Assembly (NCBI GenBank): GCA_964498395.1
Contig: CAZCHE010000013.1
Span: forward strand, 13,338 to 77,337
Direction of reading: 5' to 3'
Length of the DNA stretch: 64,000 nucleotides
Source of the DNA: Parapedobacter sp964498395
GTDB lineage: Bacteria; Bacteroidota; Bacteroidia; Sphingobacteriales; Sphingobacteriaceae
The notes under the pieces are model-generated. The model saw nothing but the letters and a program-made list of their open reading frames with translations, was not told where the DNA came from and did no database searches. A program made the position numbers and the translations under genes. Shown in pieces: positions 35,097-43,921 of this stretch (positions within the stretch are counted from its first letter, which is position 1; each line of letters opens with the position of its first letter).

Positions 35097-35528
35097 ATGG
35101 CAAATTATCCACTTCCGAAATTCCATTTCCAAGTAGAATGGGGAGGAGCCAGTATCGGATTTACCGAAGTATCCGGTCTGGATGTTGAAACAGAGGTGAT
35201 CGAGTACCGTGATGGTGCCAGTCCGGAATATGCGAAAACGAAAATGCCCGGCATGCAGAAATTCAGCAACATCACGTTGAAACGAGGCACATTCAAAGGC
35301 GACAATGATTTTTTTAATTGGTGGAATACCGTCGCCCTTAACACCATCGATCGTCGCGACTTGACCATTAGCCTGCTCAACGAAAACCATGAACCAGTAG
35401 TGGTGTGGAAAGTAAAAAATGCTTGGCCATCCAAAGTCCAATCAACCGATCTGAAAGCCGACGGGAACGAGGTAGCGATTGAGTCTATCGAACTGGCACA
35501 CGAAGGGCTGGTCATTCAAAACGAGTAA
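35097..35528 (+). CDS. CIS inner tube protein (gp19/Hcp-like, Pvc1-like)
   Basis: A 143-residue tail-tube protein. It has the typical family layout: FHFQVEWGGASIGFTEVSGLDVETEVIEYRDG near the N-terminus, KMPGMQKFSNITLKRGTFKGDNDFF in the middle, and a C-terminal strand NEVAIESIELAHEGL. Hexamers of this protein stack into the inner tube, through which effectors are delivered. The tube-initiator gene follows with only four bases between them. Confidence 0.93.
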   Translation: MANYPLPKFHFQVEWGGASIGFTEVSGLDVETEVIEYRDGASPEYAKTKMPGMQKFSNITLKRGTFKGDNDFFNWWNTVALNTIDRRDLTISLLNENHEPVVVWKVKNAWPSKVQSTDLKADGNEVAIESIELAHEGLVIQNE

Positions 35529-35532
35529 CGCG

Positions 35533-36042
35533 ATGGCATTCGATTATCCACAAGTGGGGTTCCATTTTCTGGTGCTCTTTGAGCTATTTCCCCAATTTCC
35601 CAATGACGTCCGCTTTCAGGAGGTGTCTGGATTGGGTGTCGAGATCGAAATGGAAACGAAGAATGAGGGAGGCGAACACCGCTTCGTCCACCAACTGCCG
35701 GTACGCACGAAGTATGGTGATGTAACGCTGAAACGGGGGAAATTTCTAGGTTCGGGCATTCTTCACTGGTGCCGACAGGCCACGGATGAATTTAAGTTCA
35801 AGCCCTCCAATGTGATGATCTCACTCATGAATGCTGACCACGTGCCGCTCTATAACTGGTATTTGATCAATGCGATCCCCAAGAAATTGGAAGTTTCGGG
35901 ATTCAATGCGCAGAGCAGCGAGATCGTCGTGGAAACGCTTCAGCTATCTTATCAATACTATAAGTATTATGATCCGGTGAGCGTTGGATTGGACTTGGCG
36001 GCTGGGCTGACGGCGGCTGTGGATGTTAATATTGGTCTATAA
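35533..36042 (+). CDS. CIS tube initiator protein (Pvc5-like)
   Basis: A 169-residue tube-fold protein. The ATG at 35533 (MAFDYPQVGFHFLVLFE) is preferred to an upstream start that would overlap the tube gene. It shares with the tube protein the FQEVSGLGVEIEME and VTLKRGKFLGSGILHWCRQ elements but has its own C-terminal tail (SYQYYKYYDPVSVGLDLAAG). In PVC and Afp, such a second tube protein forms the first ring on the baseplate. Confidence 0.88.
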   Translation: MAFDYPQVGFHFLVLFELFPQFPNDVRFQEVSGLGVEIEMETKNEGGEHRFVHQLPVRTKYGDVTLKRGKFLGSGILHWCRQATDEFKFKPSNVMISLMNADHVPLYNWYLINAIPKKLEVSGFNAQSSEIVVETLQLSYQYYKYYDPVSVGLDLAAGLTAAVDVNIGL

Positions 36043-36053
36043 AGTCAGTATCC

Positions 36054-36242
36054 ATGCCTATCGAAGTAAGGGAAATAGTCATCCGTGCGCGGGTGGAGGA
36101 ACAGCCGGCAAGTGAATCCGGCAATTCCAGCAGGAGTGGAGTTGACGTTGCCGGAACATCAAATGAAAGGGATTTGCAGCACATTGTCAGTAAGTGCGTA
36201 GAAGAAGTACTAACCATATTGAAACGACAAAAGGAAAGATAG
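36054..36242 (+). CDS. DUF5908 small CIS protein
   Basis: A 62-residue protein that begins MPIEVREIVIRARV, the DUF5908 signature of Bacteroidota CIS clusters, and ends in a helix (IVSKCVEEVLTILKRQKER). Its stop codon is directly followed by the ATG of the LysM protein with no gap, indicating translational coupling. Its position matches the Pvc6/Afp6 slot; the molecular role is not known to me. Confidence 0.78.
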   Translation: MPIEVREIVIRARVEEQPASESGNSSRSGVDVAGTSNERDLQHIVSKCVEEVLTILKRQKER

Positions 36243-37016
36243 ATGCTCGACACATTATTCGGTACGGGAAAACTTGAAAAGATGATCATTTGTGCTTTTA
36301 AACCGTTGGTGAAAGCAACGGATAAGCCTGTGTTGAGTGATGACGATGCAGACAAGTATATGGTACAGGTGAATCCGGAAAGTTACAAAATTGACTACAA
36401 AGTAAACTATGAACGTAGCAGGATACCCGGTAGTTCGGGCAGCAATGCAAAGTATATGAACACCTCGCCGCCTGTGCTCGACTTTACCTTTCTTTTCGAT
36501 GGCACGGGGGTAATCCCACCATCAGCCGGACCGCTTGACAATGTGCCGATAGCTGGCGCTGTAGCGGAGTTGTTTTCCGATAGTGAGTACGACGTCATGA
36601 AAGAGCTGCAAAAGTTTGCCAAGGTCGTGTACCAGTTTGACGGTACACAGCATCGACCGCGCAAAGTGCAGCTAACTTGGGGCAAGTTGGTATTTGAAGG
36701 GGTCCTGGGTAGTCTTTCTGTCAACTATAAGCTTTTCAAGCCAGACGGCACGCCGCTGCGTGCTGAAGCAAATGCAAGTTTCGAAGGATCCATCACTGAC
36801 ATGTTGCGGGAGAGTAAAGAAAAGAAGAACTCGCCAGACCTCACGCACGTCAGAACGGTGGTGGCAGGCGATACACTTCCGCTGATGAGCCATCGTATTT
36901 ATGGTGTCTCAGACTACTATATCGAGGTGGCAAGGGCCAATAAAATATTCAATTTCAGAAAGCTAAAGGAGGGGAACGACATATTCTTCCCACCGACTGT
37001 AAATGCAAAACCATGA
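36243..37016 (+). CDS. CIS LysM baseplate protein (Pvc7/gp53-like)
   Basis: A 257-residue protein. The N-terminal domain (about 10-190) is of the CIS tube/baseplate type (VQVNPESYKIDYKVNYE, PPVLDFTFLFDGTG, LTWGKLVFEGVLGSLSVNYKLF). The C-terminal LysM domain covers about 203-252 (VVAGDTLPLMSHRIYGVSDYY-EVARANKI). In PVC-like particles this protein connects the tube end with the spike complex. The last four bases overlap the start of the spike gene (ATGA), which points to coupled translation. Confidence 0.9.
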   Translation: MLDTLFGTGKLEKMIICAFKPLVKATDKPVLSDDDADKYMVQVNPESYKIDYKVNYERSRIPGSSGSNAKYMNTSPPVLDFTFLFDGTGVIPPSAGPLDNVPIAGAVAELFSDSEYDVMKELQKFAKVVYQFDGTQHRPRKVQLTWGKLVFEGVLGSLSVNYKLFKPDGTPLRAEANASFEGSITDMLRESKEKKNSPDLTHVRTVVAGDTLPLMSHRIYGVSDYYIEVARANKIFNFRKLKEGNDIFFPPTVNAKP

Positions 37017-38758
37017 ATGCACCGCAACTATTGCCGATCACGCAAGAAACCAGTTTGGTCAGTTTTACCATTTTGGTAAACGGGGAGCCATTGCCCGGCA
37101 CCGTGCCGATTATTTCGGTATGCGTGCATGGTGAAATCAATCGCATCCCCGCGGCATACCTTAATATTGCTGATGGCGACGCAGCCCTGACTGATTGGAC
37201 CGTCAGTAATGACAGTTGGTTTGTACCCGGCAGTGAAATTGAAATCTCAGCGGGCTACCACGGTGAAGAAGCAGTCATTTTCAAAGGCATTGTCACCAAG
37301 CATTCGTTGCATGTCAGTGAACAGCAGACCGAGTTGCGCGTGGAATGCAGGGATAAGGCCATACGCATGACCACGTCGCGCAAATGCAATGTGTTTGAGG
37401 AGATGAAAGACAGTGAAATCGCTGCCGAGTTACTGGATGGGTATGGCCTGATCGGAAACATTGAAGAAACAACCATCACCCATGCGGAGATGGTGCAATA
37501 CAATAGTGCTGACTGGGATTTCTTGATCAGTCGCGCCGAAGCCGTGGGCGCTGTCTGTGTGGCTCATGATGGCCAAGTGGATATGCTGACGCCGGTCGTG
37601 GATACAGCGGCGGCAGCCACGTTGCGATTCGGAACGAACCTCGTGGAATTTGATGCCGAGATAGATGGCGTACAGCAATATGCCAGTGTGAAAGCACAAA
37701 CATGGAACCCCACAGACCAGGCGCTTGTAGAGGTGGATGCCAGTGACCCAAACTGGACCACCCTGGGTAACCTTGACCCCGCTAATATAGGCGCATTGGC
37801 AGGAGCAGCGGAATACGTGTTGCGTCAACCCGGCAGGTTGAGCGGGGAAGAAGTACAGCATTGGGCTGATGCCAAATTGCTGAGGAGCAGGATGGCTTTC
37901 GTCTGTGGAAGGGCCAGGGTAGAGGGATTCGCAGCGTTGCCAGGCATCACCGTAGCGCTAGAGGGGCTAGGCGATCGTTTTGACGGTATGGGGTGGGTAA
38001 GCGGCGTAAGGCACGAAATCAGCCAAGGAAACTGGTTCTGCGATCTTCAATTGGGGATGAACCCACAGTTGCAAGTGGAGAAATTCCCCGTACAATCCAG
38101 TCCGGCCGCCGCACTGTTGCCGGGTATCAATGGTTTGCACACCGCTGTTGTTACCGCGCTAGAAGGGGATCCAGAAGCAGAAGGACGGGTGCGTGTGCGG
38201 ATTCCATCCATCAGTTCAACCGGAAATGGGATATGGGCTCGGGTTGCGACGTTGGATGCGGGCAATGATCGGGGAACATTCTTTTTGCCCGAAATTGATG
38301 ACGAAGTAACGGTCGGTTTTCTGGATGAAGACCCACGCCAGCCGGTTATCCTTGGTGCCATGCACAGCAGTGCAAAAGCGGCGCCCTTGACCGCCACCGA
38401 CGATAATCATGAAAAAGGGTATGTCTCCCGCAGTAAGATGCGGATGATTTTTGACGATGACAAAATCAGCCTAACCATCGACACCCCTGCCGGTAATGTG
38501 TTAGTGCTCGATGACGACAGCGGGCAATTGCAGGTGAAAGACCAGCATGGTAATCAGATCGTTCTTTCTGCTTCGGGAATTTCAATAGAAAGCGCGTCGG
38601 ACATCGTGATGAAGGCTTCCGGCAATGTCAAGATAGAAAGTAATCAAGGCCTGGAGATGAAAGCAGGCACGCAGTTCAAGGCAGCAGGAACCGCCGGCCT
38701 TGAAGTGAGTTCCAGTGCTAATACGGTGATAAAAGGTGGTCTTGTTCAGATAAACTAA
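37013..38758 (+). CDS. CIS spike protein, VgrG-like (Pvc8-like)
   Basis: A 581-residue trimeric spike. An N-terminal gp27-like/late-control D module (about 15-350) is followed by a gp5-type OB fold (about 372-465, ALEGDPEAEGRVRVRIPS, ATLDAGNDRGTFFLPEIDDEVTVGFLDEDPRQPVILGAMHS). After it comes a beta-helical tip (about 470-581, repeated short strands such as SASDIVMKASGNVKIESNQGLEMKAG). No lysozyme or other fused effector domain is seen. The spike is topped by the PAAR protein encoded 12 bases downstream. Confidence 0.94.
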   Translation: MNAPQLLPITQETSLVSFTILVNGEPLPGTVPIISVCVHGEINRIPAAYLNIADGDAALTDWTVSNDSWFVPGSEIEISAGYHGEEAVIFKGIVTKHSLHVSEQQTELRVECRDKAIRMTTSRKCNVFEEMKDSEIAAELLDGYGLIGNIEETTITHAEMVQYNSADWDFLISRAEAVGAVCVAHDGQVDMLTPVVDTAAAATLRFGTNLVEFDAEIDGVQQYASVKAQTWNPTDQALVEVDASDPNWTTLGNLDPANIGALAGAAEYVLRQPGRLSGEEVQHWADAKLLRSRMAFVCGRARVEGFAALPGITVALEGLGDRFDGMGWVSGVRHEISQGNWFCDLQLGMNPQLQVEKFPVQSSPAAALLPGINGLHTAVVTALEGDPEAEGRVRVRIPSISSTGNGIWARVATLDAGNDRGTFFLPEIDDEVTVGFLDEDPRQPVILGAMHSSAKAAPLTATDDNHEKGYVSRSKMRMIFDDDKISLTIDTPAGNVLVLDDDSGQLQVKDQHGNQIVLSASGISIESASDIVMKASGNVKIESNQGLEMKAGTQFKAAGTAGLEVSSSANTVIKGGLVQIN

Positions 38759-38770
38759 TGTATTCGGCCA

Positions 38771-39061
38771 ATGTCATTTGCAGCAAGAGTTAACGATATG
38801 CATGTGTGTCCGATGGTAACGGCCACGGTTCCCCATGTGGGTGGGCCAGCACTGCCTCCCGGAGCGCCCACCGTGCTCATCGGCGGAATGCCTGCATTGC
38901 GGGTAGGAGATCTACTGACATGCACGGGGCCTCCGGATACCGTGGTCATGGGATCGTCAACCGTACTTATTGGTGGCATGCCGGCAGCGCGGATGGGCGA
39001 CAGTACCGCACACGGTGGCTCCATTGTGGTCGGATGTTTCACCGTGATGATCGGGGGGTAA
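38771..39061 (+). CDS. PAAR-domain spike tip protein
   Basis: A 96-residue protein with three PAAR-type repeats, each ending TVLIGGMPA-R-GD or similar (about 33-48, 63-77 and 84-96). It also has the zinc-binding residues expected of the fold (H11/C13 near the N-terminus, C51 and H81). It sharpens the tip of the VgrG-like spike. There is no C-terminal toxin extension. Confidence 0.92.
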   Translation: MSFAARVNDMHVCPMVTATVPHVGGPALPPGAPTVLIGGMPALRVGDLLTCTGPPDTVVMGSSTVLIGGMPAARMGDSTAHGGSIVVGCFTVMIGG

Positions 39062-39074
39062 AAGATAAACGTAT

Positions 39075-39482
39075 ATGGATATGGCAAACGAAGAATCTTT
39101 TTTAGGCAGAGGGTGGAGTTTTCCGCCTGTTTTCGACCGATTCGAAAGGGAAGTGGTCATGCTGGATGGTGAAACGGATATCCGGAGCAGTATCGAGCTG
39201 ATCCTTTCGACGGAAATCGGCGAACGCGTGATGCAGCCCGCTTTTGGGTGGAAACGTGATCGTTGGCTCTTTGAATCATTGACCACCACTTCTGCCACAG
39301 CCATCCAGCAGGAAATAGAGACAGCATTGCTCATATACGAGTCGCGCATAGATTTAAACGAAGTACGCCTGCTGCCTAATCCCAACGAAACGGGTAGGGT
39401 AGAGATACTGGTGGATTATACGGTGAGAAATACAAATACAAGAAACAATTTAGTCTTTCCTTTTTATCTGACAGAGAAGTGA
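39075..39482 (+). CDS. CIS baseplate wedge protein (gp25/GPW family)
   Basis: A 135-residue gp25-like protein. The family's core IRSSIELILSTEIGERVMQPAFGWKRDRWLFE (about 35-66) is intact, including the EIGER motif. The protein connects the baseplate hub with the first sheath ring in phage and CIS particles. An in-frame ATG two codons downstream is also possible. The next gene starts four bases after the stop. Confidence 0.93.
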   Translation: MDMANEESFLGRGWSFPPVFDRFEREVVMLDGETDIRSSIELILSTEIGERVMQPAFGWKRDRWLFESLTTTSATAIQQEIETALLIYESRIDLNEVRLLPNPNETGRVEILVDYTVRNTNTRNNLVFPFYLTEK

Positions 39483-39486
39483 CACC

Positions 39487-42400
39487 ATGAAAAGCAGCGA
39501 CAAATCCATTTACCGGTACCTGCTTGCCTCAGACGGGGTGAACCAGCTGAAGCGTAGCCCGCTTTCGCTGGACCCCACCACCGTGAAAATGGATGGAAGG
39601 ACGAGACACGATATACTCCGCTTTTTGCAAGCACTCAGCACACAAATACGCTTCTTCGATTTAAATGACCAACCGAATGGCGATTGGCATGTATTCTTTG
39701 AAGCGCTTAGTTCTGGGGGGAAGGTGCAAGAAGAAGCGCAGTTGAATCGCCTATTGTTATCGCGGGCAGATTGGTCTCCGCACCTTGCGCTGCTGATGGC
39801 GTTTCTCCATGTTTACTCCTACGCCCAGCGCGATCTTAACACCCTATCCTCACGTCGTCTCAATTTTTACTACGAGGATGTATTACGTTTGCAGCGCCGC
39901 GCTGCAGTGGCAGATCGCGTTCATGTTTTGTTTGAACTCTCAAAGAACGCACCGCCCCAGCTATTGCAGAAAGGAACCCTGCTCAAAGCCGGAAAAACCG
40001 CCGGAGGGGCCATGCTTCAATACGCCCTTGAAGACGATTACGTAATTAACCACGCACAAGTCGCAGCACTTAAAAGCAGTTATGTAGACCAACACCCTTC
40101 GGGAAATCGCATCATTTTTAAATCGGAAGATGCGACATTGCTACGCAACGGCAGCAGCAGCTGGAGGCCATTTGGTGCGCCACAGCTGAACAGAACGGAA
40201 GGGTTATTTCCAATGGAAATGGTGGGCATTGGCTGTGCCGTTGCGTCACCTAATTTCTTTCTGGCAGAAGGCCGTCGCGTTGTCACCGTGACCATGCACC
40301 TAAAATCCCGTACCCAGCCATTGACGGATGACCTCGTCGTGCAGTCGGCACTGGACATTAAAATGACAGGGGAAGAGGGATGGATCACCCCCGATTCAAT
40401 CTTGGAAGCGAAGCTAAAACCGCTTGACGAAAGCATCGTTGAGGATACCGACACGCCGGAAGAAACAGCGGCACCGAGCCAACGGGAATTCAATACCTTA
40501 TTTACCGTTACTGTGTTAGTTACCGAGTCGCTACCCGCCATCTCCGCTTATCGACAGGACGTGCACGATATACAGGTGCAAACCGCCTGGCCCGTATGGA
40601 GCATGAGATTGAAGCCGGAGTCCTATCTGATCGAGACATTCAGTGCATATACGGTAAGCGAAGTTCAGGTGTCTGTAGATGTGAAGGGATTACGCAACCT
40701 ACTGCTCCAGAATGACAGTTCTTTGCAATCACCAAATGCGCCGGTGTTGCCTTTCGGCACCCAACCGCATATCGGAGCGAATTTTTACATGGGTAGTCCA
40801 GAAGCATTTCAAAAGTCTATCAAATCATTGGCTGTCTCACTACAGTGGCAAGACGCTCCCTCAGCGATGCGGGAACATTATGCCGCTTATGACAATCCGT
40901 ATATCGACAATAGTGATTTTACGACTGACATCCATATGCTGGCCGGCAAAAAATGGGTGAAGCTGACCACCCAGCAGCAGCCGCTCTTTGAAAACAGCAA
41001 TGCTGCTGCCCCACGTAGGATTGCGGTAAGTGCATCTTCTGTGGAAGAAAAACTTGCTTACACACCCTATAAACGGCAACCATACCTACCTGCCGCCGCA
41101 TCCTTTACCCAAGATATACAGCAGGGGTTTTTAAAGCTCGTGCTGACGGCACCGACAAAAGCAGATGTAGAAAATTCACCGAATTATGCACCCTTTGAGG
41201 CATTCGGCCATAAAACATTTCCGGCAGTATATGCCAGGCACGCATTAGCCATCAGTCAGGGGGAAGAGGACGTCGAAATACCGCAACCACCCTATACGCC
41301 CACGTTATCATCGGTTGCATTGGACTATACCGCATCGGATACCTTTCGCCCGGACCAACCCAATCACATTGACCAATTCTTCCTGTTGGATGTTTTTGGC
41401 TCCGTTGAAGCGCAACAATTGGACGCAGTGACCTTGATCCCGTCACATACCCCACAGGCTGCGCTTTATCTGGGATTGGAGAAAGCCACATCGGCGCAAT
41501 TGCTGTCATTGCTGGTGCAAGTGGAGGAAGGCAGTGTACCCGGCGTGGAATTGCTGGGCAGCGAAGAGATTGTATGGAGTTATTTAGCGGGTGGCAAGTG
41601 GCAGCAAATTAGCCGGGCAGATGTGCTGGAAGACAGTACGCAGGGATTTCAGGTACCCGGACTTGTACGCCTTATCCTTGGTGCAGATGCTACGGTAGCG
41701 CATACGCTCATGCCTCCCGACCTGCATTGGATCAGGGCAAGCGTGGCCTCCAAAGCGGATGGTGCGTCTAGCATACTGGCATTGAATACGCAGGCTGCTG
41801 CGGCACGTCTGCACATTCCGGAAGGCTTCGGGCAGCAATACGACGACCACCTGGCGACACCGCTTGTCGCCAATCAAGTAACGGCATTGGATAAGAAGAT
41901 CGCTAGTGTCAAGAAAGTCAGCCAGCCTTACCCTTCTTTTGGCGGAAGACCATCGGAAACAGATAGCGATTACTATCGTCGTGTACACGAGCGGCTCCGC
42001 CATCGTAACCGTTCGGTCACCGGTTGGGATTATGAACGGATGGTGTTGGAAGCCTTCCCCCAACTATTCAAAGTTAAATGCTTGCCACATGCGGATGCGG
42101 CAAATGAACTCGCACCCGGCAATGTGAAATTGGTCGTGGTACCCGACTGGCGGAAACAGCCAACGGGTAACCCGTTGAAACCGAAAGTGAATGGTGCATT
42201 CCTGAAAACGGTTGAGCATTACTTGGAAGGCAACCAAACGGCCACATTCACGGATGTGCATGTGGCTAATCCGGTATACGAAACATTGTTGGTAGACAGC
42301 AGCGTCCTTTTTAGGTCGGGTTACGATCCCGGTTTCCACGCGTTGTTATTGGAGGAGGAGATTAAGAAATTTCTGAGCCCTTGGGCGTATGAAGAGGGTG

Positions 42401-42801
42401 AGGATATCGTGTTTGACGGTAAGATTTCCGCTTCCGAAATACTTGCATTCATCGAAGGGCGGGAATATGTGGATCATGTGACTGATTTCGAACTGTATCA
42501 CCGACATCGAGGGATGTTGGGTGGTGGTATCGGTGACACGCAGATCGCGCTTGATTTTGTGATTGGTGATTCACCCGAGCCGACGATCAACACTAGCGGC
42601 ACCGGTAAAATCATTGGAATTGATTTCGTGATCGGGGTACCGGTAGCGACTGCTACCACCACGAGGCCTGATGCCATCCTCGTGTCCAATGACCACCACC
42701 GCATCGGTGTGCTGGCAGCAGATCAAAAAGTATGTGAAGGCGTACAGGTGATCGGCATCGGACAGATGGTCATCGGATTGGATTTTATCGTCATTACCTA
42801 A
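39487..42801 (+). CDS. CIS baseplate J-like protein (Pvc11-like)
   Basis: A 1104-residue baseplate wedge protein. The family shows in RRAAVADRVHVLFELSKNAPPQLLQKGTLLKAGKT (about 136-170), and in a C-terminal baseplate-J region around ETDSDYYRRVHERLRHRNRSVTGWDYERMVLEAFPQLFKVKCLPH (about 823-867). It is much longer than phage J proteins but typical of eCIS. The last 100 residues are unusual: three strand repeats ALDFVIGD, GIDFVIGV and GLDFIVIT, separated by Gly/Thr-rich linkers, that resemble no baseplate part known to me. Confidence 0.85.
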   Translation: MKSSDKSIYRYLLASDGVNQLKRSPLSLDPTTVKMDGRTRHDILRFLQALSTQIRFFDLNDQPNGDWHVFFEALSSGGKVQEEAQLNRLLLSRADWSPHLALLMAFLHVYSYAQRDLNTLSSRRLNFYYEDVLRLQRRAAVADRVHVLFELSKNAPPQLLQKGTLLKAGKTAGGAMLQYALEDDYVINHAQVAALKSSYVDQHPSGNRIIFKSEDATLLRNGSSSWRPFGAPQLNRTEGLFPMEMVGIGCAVASPNFFLAEGRRVVTVTMHLKSRTQPLTDDLVVQSALDIKMTGEEGWITPDSILEAKLKPLDESIVEDTDTPEETAAPSQREFNTLFTVTVLVTESLPAISAYRQDVHDIQVQTAWPVWSMRLKPESYLIETFSAYTVSEVQVSVDVKGLRNLLLQNDSSLQSPNAPVLPFGTQPHIGANFYMGSPEAFQKSIKSLAVSLQWQDAPSAMREHYAAYDNPYIDNSDFTTDIHMLAGKKWVKLTTQQQPLFENSNAAAPRRIAVSASSVEEKLAYTPYKRQPYLPAAASFTQDIQQGFLKLVLTAPTKADVENSPNYAPFEAFGHKTFPAVYARHALAISQGEEDVEIPQPPYTPTLSSVALDYTASDTFRPDQPNHIDQFFLLDVFGSVEAQQLDAVTLIPSHTPQAALYLGLEKATSAQLLSLLVQVEEGSVPGVELLGSEEIVWSYLAGGKWQQISRADVLEDSTQGFQVPGLVRLILGADATVAHTLMPPDLHWIRASVASKADGASSILALNTQAAAARLHIPEGFGQQYDDHLATPLVANQVTALDKKIASVKKVSQPYPSFGGRPSETDSDYYRRVHERLRHRNRSVTGWDYERMVLEAFPQLFKVKCLPHADAANELAPGNVKLVVVPDWRKQPTGNPLKPKVNGAFLKTVEHYLEGNQTATFTDVHVANPVYETLLVDSSVLFRSGYDPGFHALLLEEEIKKFLSPWAYEEGEDIVFDGKISASEILAFIEGREYVDHVTDFELYHRHRGMLGGGIGDTQIALDFVIGDSPEPTINTSGTGKIIGIDFVIGVPVATATTTRPDAILVSNDHHRIGVLAADQKVCEGVQVIGIGQMVIGLDFIVIT

Positions 42802-42834
42802 GAAACCATAGTTAACATAAAAAACAAAAATATC

Positions 42835-43905
42835 ATGGCAGATCAAAGTAGAAATTACCTAAAACAGTCATTCGATGATGGCGAACGTCCCACTGGAAAG
42901 GATTTCGCCGATCTGATCGACTCTTTCATCAACAAAGAGTCTGACAATGTCAGGCTGTTGGTGAATAATAATCTCAGCATCCCCGGAGGACTGATTTTGT
43001 CGGATACGTCAGCGGGGCCGGAGGGTACGCTGCGTTACAATAACAACAACGTGGAAGTGTTTTCCAGCGGCGAGTGGAAACAGGTGGGAGGTGAAAGCGG
43101 TGCGTTCACACCGGTAGGTGACGATTCGGACGTGGCCTTTGCGGGTGGAAATGTAGGTATCGGCGATTTTTCGGCAGCACCTACCCATAAGCTGGATGTG
43201 CCGTTGGCGGCCAATACAGGTCCCGCGCAACGTATTCGTCTTGGCCAGCTAACCGCACATAACGGTACCGGTAATGATGGTGCCTATCTCAGCCACGAAA
43301 GCACGGCCAATACGAACCAAAACTATGCACTGAAGCAAGATGCACAGGCTAATACAACCGTGAATGCCGGCCCCGGTGCCCGTTTGGCGCTCGCTAACAA
43401 CGATACCATACGTTTCCAGATATTGAACAGCGGTAACATCACGATGTCACCCGCGGCCAGTGTGGCCATTGATGGTAACGTAGCTATCGGGGCGCCGGCA
43501 CCTGCACCGCAGCGGAATCTCCTTGTTTTTGGCAATGCCAGCAAGCCGGGTGGCGGGCCATTTTTGGACACGGGCTCGGATATGCGTATTAAAAAGGACA
43601 TTAAGCCCCTCGGTTTTGGCCTAAAGGAAGTGTGTAAACTGAAGCCCGTGTTTTACAAATTCAATGGTGACGCCGGCCTTCCGGATGACGGAAAAGAGTA
43701 TGTCGGTCTGATCGCACAAGATCTACAGAAAGTGCTGCCTTTTATGGTAAAGAAAGCGGAAGAGATCTCTTCGATAGATAAGGAAAAGCGCGATCTGCTT
43801 ACATACGATTCCGGCCCACTGATTTTCATTCTGGTCAACGCGATTCGTGAGTTGACCGATAGGGTAGAAAAGCTGGAAGCGCAGCTGGCCGCAAAGAACG
43901 GATAG
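42835..43905 (+). CDS. CIS tail fibre with S74 intramolecular chaperone domain
   Basis: A 356-residue fibre-like protein. The N-terminal part (about 1-40) is helical and may attach to the particle. The middle (45-240) is Gly/Asn-rich and repetitive (GGNVGIGDFSAAPTHKLDV), as in trimeric fibres. The C-terminus (245-356) is a peptidase S74/endosialidase chaperone domain. It has the self-cleavage signature S248-D249-M-R251-I-K253 and VGLIAQDLQKVLP at 290-302. A coiled-coil tail (about 329-352) follows. Such domains trimerise the fibre and then cleave themselves off. The fibre is a good candidate for target-cell recognition. Confidence 0.85.
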   Translation: MADQSRNYLKQSFDDGERPTGKDFADLIDSFINKESDNVRLLVNNNLSIPGGLILSDTSAGPEGTLRYNNNNVEVFSSGEWKQVGGESGAFTPVGDDSDVAFAGGNVGIGDFSAAPTHKLDVPLAANTGPAQRIRLGQLTAHNGTGNDGAYLSHESTANTNQNYALKQDAQANTTVNAGPGARLALANNDTIRFQILNSGNITMSPAASVAIDGNVAIGAPAPAPQRNLLVFGNASKPGGGPFLDTGSDMRIKKDIKPLGFGLKEVCKLKPVFYKFNGDAGLPDDGKEYVGLIAQDLQKVLPFMVKKAEEISSIDKEKRDLLTYDSGPLIFILVNAIRELTDRVEKLEAQLAAKNG

Positions 43906-43921
43906 CTAAATGGATTGAAAA

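Noticed and set aside
39809..40045. Overlapping ORFs inside the J-like baseplate gene
   Set aside because: Alternate-frame shadows; the main frame is continuous and has clear family blocks.
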